Assembly: GCF_000710035.2 (NCBI RefSeq)
Contig: NZ_JMJJ01000004.1
Coordinates: 930,001-994,000, forward strand
Origin: Pantoea ananatis LMG 2665
GTDB lineage: Bacteria; Pseudomonadota; Gammaproteobacteria; Enterobacterales; Enterobacteriaceae
Direction of reading: 5' to 3'
DNA length: 64,000 nucleotides
This document shows, piece by piece, positions 46,377 to 53,850 of the stretch. Both the position numbers and the translations under genes were made by a program. Numbering within the stretch: the stretch's first letter is position 1; each line of letters begins with the position of its first letter. The notes under the pieces are model-generated. The model saw only the letters and a program-made list of their open reading frames with translations, did no database searches and had not been told where the DNA came from.

Positions 46377-47639
46377 ATGTTTGCGCTGGTAGACGTGAAC
46401 AACTTTTATGCCTCCTGTGAAACGGTGTTTCGGCCCGATCTAAAAGGAAAGCCCATTATTGTGTTATCTAACAACGATGGCTGTGTGATTGCACGCAATG
46501 CGGAGGCAAAAGCCCTGGGCATTACGATGGCCGTGCCCTTTTTCAAAATGCGGGAGATTATTGCCCGTCACAACGTGCAGGTTTTTAGTTCCAACTACGC
46601 CCTTTATGCGGATATGAGTACCAGAGTGATGACGCTGCTGGAGGAAATGGCGCCCTCGGTAGAGATTTATTCCATTGACGAAGCCTTTCTGGATCTGACG
46701 GGCGTCAGTCACTGTATGTCGCTCGACACCTTCGGCCGCGAGATCAAAACCCGAATAAAAAAAGAAGTTCATCTCAATGTGTGCGTCGGCATTGCCCCCA
46801 CCAAGACGCTGGCAAAGCTGGCTAACCATGCCGCAAAAAAGTGGAGTAAGACAGGCGGTGTTCTGGATTTGTCCAACAGAGATCGACAGAAAAAGTTGCT
46901 TTCACTTGTGCCGGTCGCCGATATATGGGGCGTTGGCAGACGGCTCAGCCAGCGACTTGAGGAAATGGGGATTAAAACGGCAGATGATTTAGCCTGCCAG
47001 AGCACCAGCCTGATTCGTAAAAATTTCAGCGTGGTGCTGGAGCGCACCGTAAGAGAGTTGCGCGGCGAACCCTGTCAGGATCTGGAGGCGCTCGAACCCA
47101 CCAAACAACAGATTATGTGCTCACGCTCCTTCAGCAGTCGCCTGTCAGACTATACGCAGGTGCGGCAGGCCGTCTGCACCTACGCCGAACGTGCGGCCGA
47201 AAAACTCCGCAAAGAAAAACAGTACTGCAGACAAATCGGTGTGTTTTTGCGCACCAGTCCACACGCGCCCGGCGAAAATTTTTACGGTAATCAGGCCACG
47301 GGGCAACTCCTGACGCCGTCTCACGATACGCGCGACATCATCCGGGTGGCGACCGAGATGCTCGACTATATCTGGATAGAAGGGCATCGCTATATCAAGG
47401 CCGGCATTGTCCTGAGTGATTTTTTCGACCATGGCGTAACGCAGCTGGATCTGTTCGACGAACGCTCGGTTAACCCCGGCCGTAACGATCTGATGCAGGT
47501 GATCGATTTGATTCACAAAGAGGGCAAAGGAAAGATGTGGTTTGCCGGGCAGGGGACGGAAAAACGCTGGGCCATGAAGCGCGAGATGCTGTCGCCGGCT
47601 TACACCACCCGCCTCAGCGATTTGCCCGTGGTGAAGTGA
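46377..47639 (+). CDS. umuC: DNA polymerase V catalytic subunit UmuC (Y family)
   Basis: UmuC is the error-prone translesion polymerase of the SOS response. The 420-aa protein (E. coli 422) has the Y-family motifs FALVDVNNFYASCE (first metal Asp), YSIDEAFLDL (Asp-Glu pair) and GIAPTKTLAKLANHAAKK, and a C-terminal clamp-binding motif QLDLF at about residue 358. It is translationally linked to umuD. The operon is in the accessory block rather than in its E. coli location. Confidence 0.97.
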   Translation: MFALVDVNNFYASCETVFRPDLKGKPIIVLSNNDGCVIARNAEAKALGITMAVPFFKMREIIARHNVQVFSSNYALYADMSTRVMTLLEEMAPSVEIYSIDEAFLDLTGVSHCMSLDTFGREIKTRIKKEVHLNVCVGIAPTKTLAKLANHAAKKWSKTGGVLDLSNRDRQKKLLSLVPVADIWGVGRRLSQRLEEMGIKTADDLACQSTSLIRKNFSVVLERTVRELRGEPCQDLEALEPTKQQIMCSRSFSSRLSDYTQVRQAVCTYAERAAEKLRKEKQYCRQIGVFLRTSPHAPGENFYGNQATGQLLTPSHDTRDIIRVATEMLDYIWIEGHRYIKAGIVLSDFFDHGVTQLDLFDERSVNPGRNDLMQVIDLIHKEGKGKMWFAGQGTEKRWAMKREMLSPAYTTRLSDLPVVK

Positions 47640-47787
47640 CGGCGGCCGTCGTGACATCGGTTTCAGGCGCGGTCATAAGACGGAATGCTCTCATAAAGGG
47701 TCCGTTTTGTGCTGCCGCTCTGCGTAAACCAGGCTTTCTGGTCTAGGATGAAACAGGTATTCATTCGCCCTTAAGGAGAACATTGTC

Positions 47788-48633
47788 ATGTCAGAACTCA
47801 GTAAATCTCCAGTGGCCGATCAGGCTGAACATAACGCGTTTTTCCCGTCAGCCTATTCTCTTGACCAGTTCACCAGCCCTAAATCCGATCTGAGCGATGC
47901 TGAATACGCGCAACCGTACTCAGGGCACAAAAAAATTCTGGTCATCTGCGCTGACGAGCGCTATCTGCCGCTGGATAACGACACGCTGTTTTCAACCGGG
48001 AATCATCCCATTGAAACCCTGCTGCCGCTGTACCACCTGTATCAGGCCGGCTTTCAGTTTGACGTGGCCACGCTGTCCGGACAGATGGTGAAGTTTGAAC
48101 ACTGGGCAATGCCCCAACAGGATGAGGTGGTGGTCGGATTTTACAACCATTGCCTGGCGCTGTTCCGTTCACCTTTAACGCTAAGCGACGTGGTGGCATC
48201 ACTTACGCCTCATTCAGACTATGCCGGTGTGTTTATTCCGGGGGGGCACGGTGCGTTGATTGGGCTGCCAGAAAGTGAGGCGGTCGCAGAGGCGATTCGC
48301 TGGACGCTGGCAAACGATCGTCATCTGATATCGCTATGCCATGGCCCGGCAGCGTTTCTTGCGCTGGGTAAAGGGGAAAACCCGCTTAACGGCTACGCTA
48401 TCTGCGCATTCCCGGATTCAGCGGATAAGCAAACGCCCGATATCGGCTATATGCCGGGGCATTTAACCTGGTATTTTGGCGAGAAGCTTCAGGCAATGGG
48501 GCTCACGCTGGTCAACAGTGATATCAAAGGCACCGTACATAAAGACCGTCGGGTATTAACCGGCGACAGCCCGTTTGCCGCCAATGCGTTGGGTAAACTG
48601 GCTGCAGAAGCATTACTTAACGCTAACCGCTAA
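47788..48633 (+). CDS. hchA: Chaperone/glyoxalase-type protein Hsp31 (HchA)
   Basis: HchA is a DJ-1/PfpI superfamily homodimeric holding chaperone with glutathione-independent glyoxalase and protein deglycase activity reported. The 281-aa protein (E. coli 283) keeps the catalytic Cys184 and His185 in ISLCHGPAAF and Glu76 in NHPIETLLP, with PGGHGALIGLPES of the family. AAGGAG precedes the ATG with ideal spacing. It stands alone between umuC and a TetR gene. Confidence 0.95.
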   Translation: MSELSKSPVADQAEHNAFFPSAYSLDQFTSPKSDLSDAEYAQPYSGHKKILVICADERYLPLDNDTLFSTGNHPIETLLPLYHLYQAGFQFDVATLSGQMVKFEHWAMPQQDEVVVGFYNHCLALFRSPLTLSDVVASLTPHSDYAGVFIPGGHGALIGLPESEAVAEAIRWTLANDRHLISLCHGPAAFLALGKGENPLNGYAICAFPDSADKQTPDIGYMPGHLTWYFGEKLQAMGLTLVNSDIKGTVHKDRRVLTGDSPFAANALGKLAAEALLNANR

Positions 48634-48797
48634 AGGCTCGCACCTGCGCCCTGAGCGGTCGCCTGCAATGCCTTCGTGCAGGCTTCTGCATCAGGGCTGG
48701 GATTCGGGGTATACTTGTGATCCACGCCTGAGATACAATCACGGGTGCATATCGTTTTCGGCCAGTGCCGAAGATGTCGCCTTTCACATTGGTCGTC

Positions 48798-49415
48798 ATG
48801 AACAGCCAGCTATCTACAGCCTGTAAACACAGAGAACGCGGTCGGCCCAGAGAGTTCAATATGGAACAGGCTCTGGACAAGGCAATGATTGTGTTTCGGC
48901 AAAAAGGCTATCATGCCGCATCGCTGGCCGATCTCGGTGAAGCAATGAACCTCTCTGTCGGCAGCATCTACAAGGCTTTCCAGGATAAGCGTTCATTGTT
49001 TTTGCTGGTCTTTCAGCGCTATATCGCCGTTCGCAATGCGGATTTGCGGGAGCGGCTGGCTCAATACGCCACCGGCCGCGCGAAGCTAAGCGAGCTGTTG
49101 CAGTTTTATCTGGACTCCTCTCGTGGTGGTGAAGGGCGCACCGGCTGTCTCGTGGTCGGCAGTGCCATTGAGCTACAGGTGCTCGACGCAGAGCTGTCGC
49201 AGTTGGTTGCCCAGGTGATCAACCGCAATAAGCACTTTCTGATGTCATTACTGGAAGAAGGGCAGCACGATGGCTCAATATCCGCCGATCTTGATATTGA
49301 AACGGCCGCAGGCCTGATTTTGCGTATCGCATTTGGCATGCGCGTCACGGGCAAGGTCGCCGATGTTGCCAATGAGCAAGCGACCATCGCCCTGGCCTTG
49401 AAAATACTGGATTAA
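48798..49415 (+). CDS. TetR-family transcriptional regulator
   Basis: A 205-aa TetR regulator: N-terminal HTH RGRPREFNMEQALDKAMIVF then ASLADLGEAMNLSVGSIYKAFQ, and a C-terminal ligand domain with GCLVVGSAIE as in the AcrR/YdhM-like (TetR_C_6) group. The ATG at 48798 is chosen because homology begins near GRPREF; an upstream in-frame start is possible. It follows hchA in the same direction but with a 164-bp gap. Its target and ligand are unknown. Confidence 0.85.
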   Translation: MNSQLSTACKHRERGRPREFNMEQALDKAMIVFRQKGYHAASLADLGEAMNLSVGSIYKAFQDKRSLFLLVFQRYIAVRNADLRERLAQYATGRAKLSELLQFYLDSSRGGEGRTGCLVVGSAIELQVLDAELSQLVAQVINRNKHFLMSLLEEGQHDGSISADLDIETAAGLILRIAFGMRVTGKVADVANEQATIALALKILD

Positions 49416-49424
49416 CATTTGTCT

Positions 49425-49450
49425 ATTTAGGAAGCGAATATTTCCTAAAT
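49425..49450. repeat. Inverted repeat downstream of the TetR gene
   Basis: ATTTAGGAA and TTCCTAAAT form 9-bp arms with an 8-bp loop, 10 bp after the TetR stop. It could be a weak terminator or an operator for the next small gene. Confidence 0.55.
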
Positions 49451-49568
49451 TATAGCGCGAAGATGACAGCTAACGCATGAGATCTGATGCGCTAACAGGA
49501 CGAATGGAAAAGCGCCATTTTGATAAGCGGATGAATATTAAATGAAAAGTAAAGTTTGAGGAAAATGC

Positions 49569-49772
49569 GTGAAACAAAACAGGACAGAGATCGGTGAAGA
49601 AATACACGCGCTTTTAGGAAGGATTGTGTCAGGTATTCTTCAGCCCGGAGAAGCGGTGACGGTACAGGACATTATCAGCGCGCTGCACCAGCAAAGTCTT
49701 CAGACGGCGTGCGAAAAGACCAGGCTGACTTGCGAACAGGCCATCCGCATCCTGGCGCATAAACTTCACTAG
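49569..49772 (+). CDS. Small YcgZ/YmgA-type helical protein
   Basis: A 67-aa protein with GTG start and GAGG 8 bp upstream. LLGRIVSGILQPGEAVTVQDII and AIRILAHKLH align loosely with the YcgZ pattern LG-x-IV-x-x-IL-x-x-G and its second helix. I infer it belongs to the same connector family, which acts through the Rcs phosphorelay in E. coli. It is divergent in orientation to ycgZ (convergent transcription). Sequence support is moderate. Confidence 0.55.
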   Translation: MKQNRTEIGEEIHALLGRIVSGILQPGEAVTVQDIISALHQQSLQTACEKTRLTCEQAIRILAHKLH

Positions 49773-49807
49773 CGTGTGAGGATCATTTGCCGGACAGGGT
49801 TCTGCAA

Positions 49808-49883
49808 AGCAGCGGAAGCAACAGAAACAGTAAAAGTAGTAGAAACAACAGAAACAGTAACAGCACCAGAAGCAGTAACAGCG
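49808..49883. repeat. A-rich imperfect tandem repeat tract (AGAAACAGTAAC type)
   Basis: The 14-mer AACAGAAACAGTAA occurs at 49820 and 49847 (27 bp apart), with related CAGTAACAGC units to 49883. The strand bias (few T) is strong. It lies between two small convergent genes. A frame through it gives a low-complexity Ser/Asn/Arg peptide, not a gene. Confidence 0.75.
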
Positions 49884-49944
49884 GTTATGCCGCTACTGCT
49901 CTGACAAAGATGACCCGCCCGAATAACGGCAGTCAGTTGCCGTG

Positions 49945-50184
49945 TCACCGCCCAAACAGCAACCCAATCAATTCACGACAAAGACGCTCTTCTTCCTGAC
50001 TTGCCGACAGCTCAAGGCGGCGCAGCAGTTTAGTACAGATAGATTTACGGTTTACGTTCTGACCTGCGCGTAAAATATCAACAACGATCTGTCCCAGCAG
50101 CTCTTGCTGTGAAGGCAGGTTCGCCGCAGAAAAATAACGTGAGATATCGTCGGCGCTCTGAGGTAGGCGATGATTGTGTTGCAT
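49945..50184 (-). CDS. ycgZ: Connector protein YcgZ
   Basis: From the ATG at 50184 this is a 79-aa protein. ISRYFSAANLPSQQELLGQIV, QNVNRKSICTKLLRRLE and ELIGLLFGR match E. coli YcgZ residue for residue along most of its length. In E. coli, YcgZ-YmgA-AriR are repressed by BluR, released by blue-light BluF at low temperature, and activate the Rcs system to alter biofilm matrix (colanic acid, curli). A longer frame upstream is unrelated. The promoter at 50233-50260 matches that of the ariR-like gene. Confidence 0.93.
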   Translation of the reverse strand: MQHNHRLPQSADDISRYFSAANLPSQQELLGQIVVDILRAGQNVNRKSICTKLLRRLELSASQEEERLCRELIGLLFGR

Positions 50185-50232
50185 AGGTGCTCTCGCAGTG
50201 GTCCAAAAGTCGTCAGTTGAAAGTAGCATAAA

Positions 50233-50260
50233 GTTATACAATAAAATAAAACTTGTACAG
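50233..50260 (-). promoter_or_regulatory. Promoter/operator of ycgZ (TGTACA type)
   Basis: On the minus strand CTGTAC (-35), a 16-bp spacer and TATAAC (-10) are followed by TTTA. The TGTACA and TGTATA half-sites lie 19 bp apart. The ariR-like promoter 10 kb away has the same elements at the same spacing and in addition shares the sequence after the -10. The calculated start of RNA would be about 40 bp before the ATG. Confidence 0.75.
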
Positions 50261-50417
50261 CTATTTCGATGTAAAAATGAACGGTTGCTGGCGGAGAGGG
50301 AAAAAGCAGGCTGCAACAGCTCGTTGACAATGGAAAACAAAGAAGAGAGCAGGGCCGGACTGGGGTAATGCGGACGCACAGCGCGCCCGCGTAGAGGGAT
50401 AACCCCTGACCGGAGGG

Positions 50418-50687
50418 TTAGTGTTCGGTCAGGTTGGCAGGCACCTGGCCAGTAACGGCCATCCAGTTGAGCTCTGCCCGCTCCCGTGTCGCGACGTTAA
50501 TAAAGCTCTTCAGCCATTTACGGGCATCCGCGATTTGAATGACCCGCTCGTCGTCGATTTCATTGTCCGCCATAACGCTCAGCTGACGGATCAGCGAAAC
50601 CACAGTTATCTCCTCATCCTGTAGGGCCAGGTTCAACGCAGCTTCACCAATAATCTTATGGCCGGTAGCTTCATCGTGAAAATACAT
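50418..50687 (-). CDS. Small YmgA-like helical protein (tentative)
   Basis: From the ATG at 50687, with AGGAGGTG directly upstream, this is an 89-aa protein. IIGEAALNLALQDEEITVVSL then IRQLSVMADNEIDD resembles the G-x-A-L...LI-x-QL-x-VM pattern of E. coli YmgA. It lies just upstream of ycgZ in the same direction, 233 bp away. The link to the connector family is inference from a weak pattern. The C-terminal 30 residues have no clear match. Confidence 0.6.
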   Translation of the reverse strand: MYFHDEATGHKIIGEAALNLALQDEEITVVSLIRQLSVMADNEIDDERVIQIADARKWLKSFINVATRERAELNWMAVTGQVPANLTEH

Positions 50688-51080
50688 ATGCACCTCCTGA
50701 GTGAGTGAGAATGTCGTCGACCCAGTAATTAGTTTAGTAAAAGAAATGCATAGTGAAAGCTTAATTTCATTAGGCATTACCTATCAAATAAAGCCGTGAA
50801 AAAAGTGAACTTTGTGATAAGCGCGCTAAGCTCTTAAAAAGCAGGGAAAAAGCGCAATCAGAGAGGTTTTCCAGAAAGAAATTGAAGTGATTAAAGCACT
50901 AGATACGCGGTCATTGGCCTGAAATTAAGATAGGTGCTTGACAGTTAAAGGCCGAAATTGCGGCACTATTCGGATCGTAGCAGGTAAAATAAACCTGTTA
51001 TGAGGCCCTAAAAGCGTTAAAAAAAGATCGCCAGACCGGCGAAAAGTCAGACGCAAGATGAAAAGTCACCTTAAGCTGGA

Positions 51081-51107
51081 AGCAGATAGCAGATAGCAGA
51101 TAGCAGA
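51081..51107. repeat. Heptanucleotide tandem repeat
   Basis: AGCAGAT is repeated three times exactly with a fourth partial unit. Such non-triplet repeats can change length by slippage. It lies in intergenic DNA, so any effect would be on spacing. Confidence 0.8.
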
Positions 51108-51238
51108 AAACAGAACGGGTCTGACGTCACCCTGTTTACATTCGATTCTGACATCAGAATAAACCGGAGCGTGAGCGGCGTATTAACGAGCAGGGGAGAC
51201 GATAAGGCGAGGGGAAACAGAACAGGGCTGCGGGCAAT

Positions 51239-51266
51239 AAAAAAAGCCGCCCTGTTCGGGGCGGCA
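51239..51266 (-). terminator. Terminator of the first YgdI-type lipoprotein gene
   Basis: GCCGCCC and GGGCGGC form a strong stem; the minus-strand copy is followed by seven T. It lies just beyond the stop at 51273. Confidence 0.9.
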
Positions 51267-51272
51267 CATTTA

Positions 51273-51500
51273 TTAGTTTGGAACTTCTGAAACGGCTTTA
51301 ACGTCGGTTTTATTAATCTGCTGTTTCACACCGTTTGCATCGGTGTAGCCCAGTAAACCGGCGTCAGATTCAGAAGGTTTGCCGTCACTAATAATGGTAC
51401 GGCCATCGTTAGTGTGAATGGCATAGCTGGTACGAGTACAGCCACTTAATGCGGCCATGCCGATCAAAACGGCCAGCGGTAAAATCAGCGTCTTCTTCAT
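51273..51500 (-). CDS. YgdI/YgdR-type lipoprotein (DUF903)
   Basis: A 75-aa lipoprotein from the ATG at 51500 (AAGGTGA upstream) with the lipobox LSGC. The mature part TSYAIHTNDGRTIISDGKP then LLGYTDANG is the DUF903 SH3-like fold of E. coli YgdI, YgdR and YifL-type small lipoproteins. A GTG three codons earlier is less likely. A close paralogue lies 31 bp upstream in the same direction, so the two probably form an operon. Function is not known. Confidence 0.88.
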   Translation of the reverse strand: MKKTLILPLAVLIGMAALSGCTRTSYAIHTNDGRTIISDGKPSESDAGLLGYTDANGVKQQINKTDVKAVSEVPN

Positions 51501-51531
51501 AGTCTTCACCTTATATCCATGATGGAATTAA

Positions 51532-51765
51532 TTAGTTATCAAGTTCACTCATGTTGCTGATCTGATCGCGATTAATTTGTTCGGTTTTGCCTGTTTGTGC
51601 ATCACGATAAGAAACCAGCCCCGTATCGCTGTCAATTTGAGGCTTACCGTCGGTCACTATCGTGCGGCCGTCTGATGTTTTAATAGATTGGTTTGAAGAG
51701 CAACCTACTAACGTTGCCAGGGACAGAGCAAGTAAAACGGCGGCTGAGAAGGATTTAGTATGCAT
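51532..51765 (-). CDS. YgdI/YgdR-type lipoprotein (DUF903), second copy
   Basis: A 77-aa lipoprotein from the ATG at 51765, with AAGGAG upstream and lipobox LVGC. It has SIKTSDGRTIVTDGKP, closely related to the neighbouring gene, with less similarity in the C-terminal third. A longer frame upstream lacks homology. It probably precedes the other copy in an operon, after an old duplication. Confidence 0.88.
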   Translation of the reverse strand: MHTKSFSAAVLLALSLATLVGCSSNQSIKTSDGRTIVTDGKPQIDSDTGLVSYRDAQTGKTEQINRDQISNMSELDN

Positions 51766-51995
51766 TTCATCTCCTTGAAGTGGACCTTGAATTAAACAGC
51801 ATAGACGCTTTTGAGATTTTTGCAGGCCAAAGCGCGAAACGACATAAATGATGAAAAGAAAATAGCGCGAATAGCTAAAACAGAGCAGGAAAGCATCCTG
51901 TCTCTCAGAAAATTCACATTTAACGCCTGTCGTTAGGTATTTCATCGGGCGCTCTGTAACCTTGGTAACAGGTTAACTAAATAAAGGAATCGACA

Positions 51996-52415
51996 ATGAA
52001 ATGGCAAATGAGTGCAGTCGCAGCGTTATTAATGGGTTCAGTGAGTGCTTATGCAGCACAATCAGACAGCATGAAAAATCCCCTGAGCGTTCATGTATTA
52101 AATCTGGAGTCGGGCACGCCAACGCCGGGTATTTCCGTTGACCTTGAACATAAAGAGCAGGATAAGTGGGTAAAACTTTCCTCCGGTGTTACCGATAAAA
52201 ACGGCAGAATTAGTGCGCTGTTTCCCGCAGGGAAAAAAGTTGAAACAGGCGATTACAAAGTCGTCTTTAAAACAGGCGATTATTACCAGAAAGTTCAGCA
52301 CAAATCCTTTTTCCCGGAAATTCCGGTGATATTCCACATGGAAAGCAGCGAGCCTCATTACCATATTCCGTTACTGCTGAGTCCCTACGGCTATTCAACC
52401 TATCGCGGTAACTAA
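51996..52415 (+). CDS. hiuH: Secreted 5-hydroxyisourate hydrolase / transthyretin-like protein (HiuH)
   Basis: HIUase hydrolyses 5-hydroxyisourate in urate degradation. The 139-aa protein (like E. coli HiuH/YedX) has a signal peptide ending AYA. Active-site residues His33 (SVHVLN), Arg71 (DKNGRIS) and His123 (HYHIPLLLSP) are present. The C-terminal signature is YRGN instead of the usual YRGS, so the last residue of the catalytic set is Asn. Transcribed divergently from the YgdI-type pair. No other urate genes are in the window, so a different role is possible. Confidence 0.9.
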   Translation: MKWQMSAVAALLMGSVSAYAAQSDSMKNPLSVHVLNLESGTPTPGISVDLEHKEQDKWVKLSSGVTDKNGRISALFPAGKKVETGDYKVVFKTGDYYQKVQHKSFFPEIPVIFHMESSEPHYHIPLLLSPYGYSTYRGN

Positions 52416-52718
52416 TCTCACCCGGCAGCGTCACTGCTCAGCGTCACTGCCGGCCCAGTGAGGGGCACTTCGCGTAGGCAGCATGCCGCTGCTGACCCTC
52501 TACCTGCCGCCCTGCGTCTCCTGCAGGGTGGCGGAACGCGCCCGCCGTATTCGTCTTTATTCCACTGCCTTATTTAAACACTTTTGCTGATGCCCAGGCT
52601 ATCATCGGTTAAATTGCCCTGACAGGTCGGTGCGCCCGCGTGGCTCTCCGGCGAAGGTCAATGACACCTAATCAAGCAGAACGCCCCATGCCCTGCTTTC
52701 CGTACAGGAGAATCGCTG
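52416..52718. other. 303-bp intergenic region between hiuH and mliC
   Basis: A GC-rich imperfect hairpin (CGCCCTGC/GCAGGGTGGCG type) lies at about 52507-52533. The remainder presumably holds the mliC promoter. I see no gene. This is the right edge of the accessory block. Confidence 0.5.
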
Positions 52719-53033
52719 ATGTTAAAAGGATTAACCGTGGCTGCTGTGTTAGTGCTGTCGGGCTGTAGCCTGATGCACAAGTCGTCGCCCGCGCCAGAAA
52801 CGTTACACTACCGCTGTGGCACATTGCCGCTCACCGTGACGCTGGATAATGCCAAACAGCAGGTAAGCTTTATCATGGACGGCAAGCCGCTGACCCTGAC
52901 ACAAACGGTTTCCGCTTCCGGCGCTCGCTACAGCGACGGTCACTATGTTTTCTGGTCCAAAGGAAACGGCGCCTTTATTGAGCGCAATGATAAGATCGTT
53001 GTAAACGATTGCGAGTTGCAACCTGCCCGTTAA
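52719..53033 (+). CDS. mliC: Lysozyme inhibitor MliC (membrane-bound, C type)
   Basis: MliC is an outer-membrane lipoprotein that inhibits C-type lysozyme. The 104-aa protein (E. coli 109) has the lipobox LSGC (Cys16), cysteines for the disulfide (YRCGTLPL and VNDCELQ) and the inhibitor loop ASGARYSDGHYVFWSKGNGA, where Ser and Lys contact the lysozyme active site. It is 23 bp from pdxH as in E. coli. In E. coli it directly follows anmK; here 28 kb intervene. Confidence 0.93.
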   Translation: MLKGLTVAAVLVLSGCSLMHKSSPAPETLHYRCGTLPLTVTLDNAKQQVSFIMDGKPLTLTQTVSASGARYSDGHYVFWSKGNGAFIERNDKIVVNDCELQPAR

Positions 53034-53056
53034 CGTTACCGGAGTGAATGTGCATC

Positions 53057-53713
53057 ATGAGTGACAGTGACATGCTACAAACTATTGCCCATCTGCGCCG
53101 TGAATATACGCGAGGTGGGCTGCGTCGCAAGGATCTACCCGATAATCCGCTGGCGCTGTTCGAAAGCTGGCTAAAGCAGGCCTGTGAGGCGCAACTGCCC
53201 GATCCCACCGCCATGACGGTGGCCACGGTGGACGAGCAAGGGCAGCCTTATCAACGTATCGTGCTGCTCAAGCACTACGATGAGCAGGGCATGGTGTTTT
53301 ACACCAACCTCGGCAGCCGTAAAGCACAGCAGCTGGGTCACAACCCGCGTATTTCCCTCCATTTTCCCTGGCACTTTTTAGAGCGTCAGGTGATGGTGTT
53401 GGGCGAAGTCGAGAAGCTGTCGCCGCTGGAGGTATTGAAATATTTCAGCAGCCGTCCCCGTGACAGCCAGATTGGCGCCTGGGTTTCCCGACAGTCGAGC
53501 CGGATCTCTGCCCGCGGCGTTCTGGAAGGCAAGTTTCTGGAGCTGAAGCAAAAATTTCAACAGGGTGACGTGCCGCTGCCCAGTTTCTGGGGCGGTTATC
53601 GGGTGAAATTTAATACGATGGAGTTCTGGCAGGGGGGCGAACATCGTCTTCACGATCGTTTCCTCTATCAGCGAGATAACGACGGCTGGAAAATTGACCG
53701 ACTCGCGCCGTAA
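53057..53713 (+). CDS. pdxH: Pyridoxine/pyridoxamine 5'-phosphate oxidase
   Basis: PdxH oxidises PNP or PMP to pyridoxal 5'-phosphate with FMN. The start at 53057 gives a 218-aa protein, the E. coli length; an in-frame ATG three codons earlier is possible but sits too near the GGAG site. [33 protein letters not shown] and the C-terminal [13 protein letters not shown] and FLYQR are the family FMN- and PLP-binding parts. Confidence 0.98.
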   Translation: MSDSDMLQTIAHLRREYTRGGLRRKDLPDNPLALFESWLKQACEAQLPDPTAMTVATVDEQGQPYQRIVLLKHYDEQGMVFYTNLGSRKAQQLGHNPRISLHFPWHFLERQVMVLGEVEKLSPLEVLKYFSSRPRDSQIGAWVSRQSSRISARGVLEGKFLELKQKFQQGDVPLPSFWGGYRVKFNTMEFWQGGEHRLHDRFLYQRDNDGWKIDRLAP

Positions 53714-53850
53714 AACTGCGTTTTCCCCCTCATCAGCGCTGGCACAGAAGGCGTCAGCGCTTTATGCTATAGCCCTTAATTTTTCCTTCCGCAACTCAGC
53801 GGAAAGCTGTGTACCAGCATAGGTGCAGCCTGATCAATTTGGAGTCAGTG

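Larger units (their letters stand above)
50688..51272. other. 585-bp intergenic region upstream of the small connector genes
   Basis: No gene that I can support. It contains the promoter region of the 50418-50687 gene (not resolved), three exact copies of a 7-bp unit AGCAGAT plus a partial copy at about 51081-51107, and a terminator at 51239-51266. Confidence 0.5.

Noticed and set aside
49787..49999. 70-aa Ser/Asn/Arg-rich forward frame
   Set aside because: It is a translation of the A-rich repeat tract and overlaps the ycgZ stop region; low complexity only.
49808..51107. CRISPR array
   Set aside because: Repeats are short, directly tandem and without unique spacers; no cas genes are in the window.
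24689..52718. A classical integrative island
   Set aside because: No integrase, transposase, tRNA target or flanking direct repeats were found at the ends, so I describe it as a variable block only.
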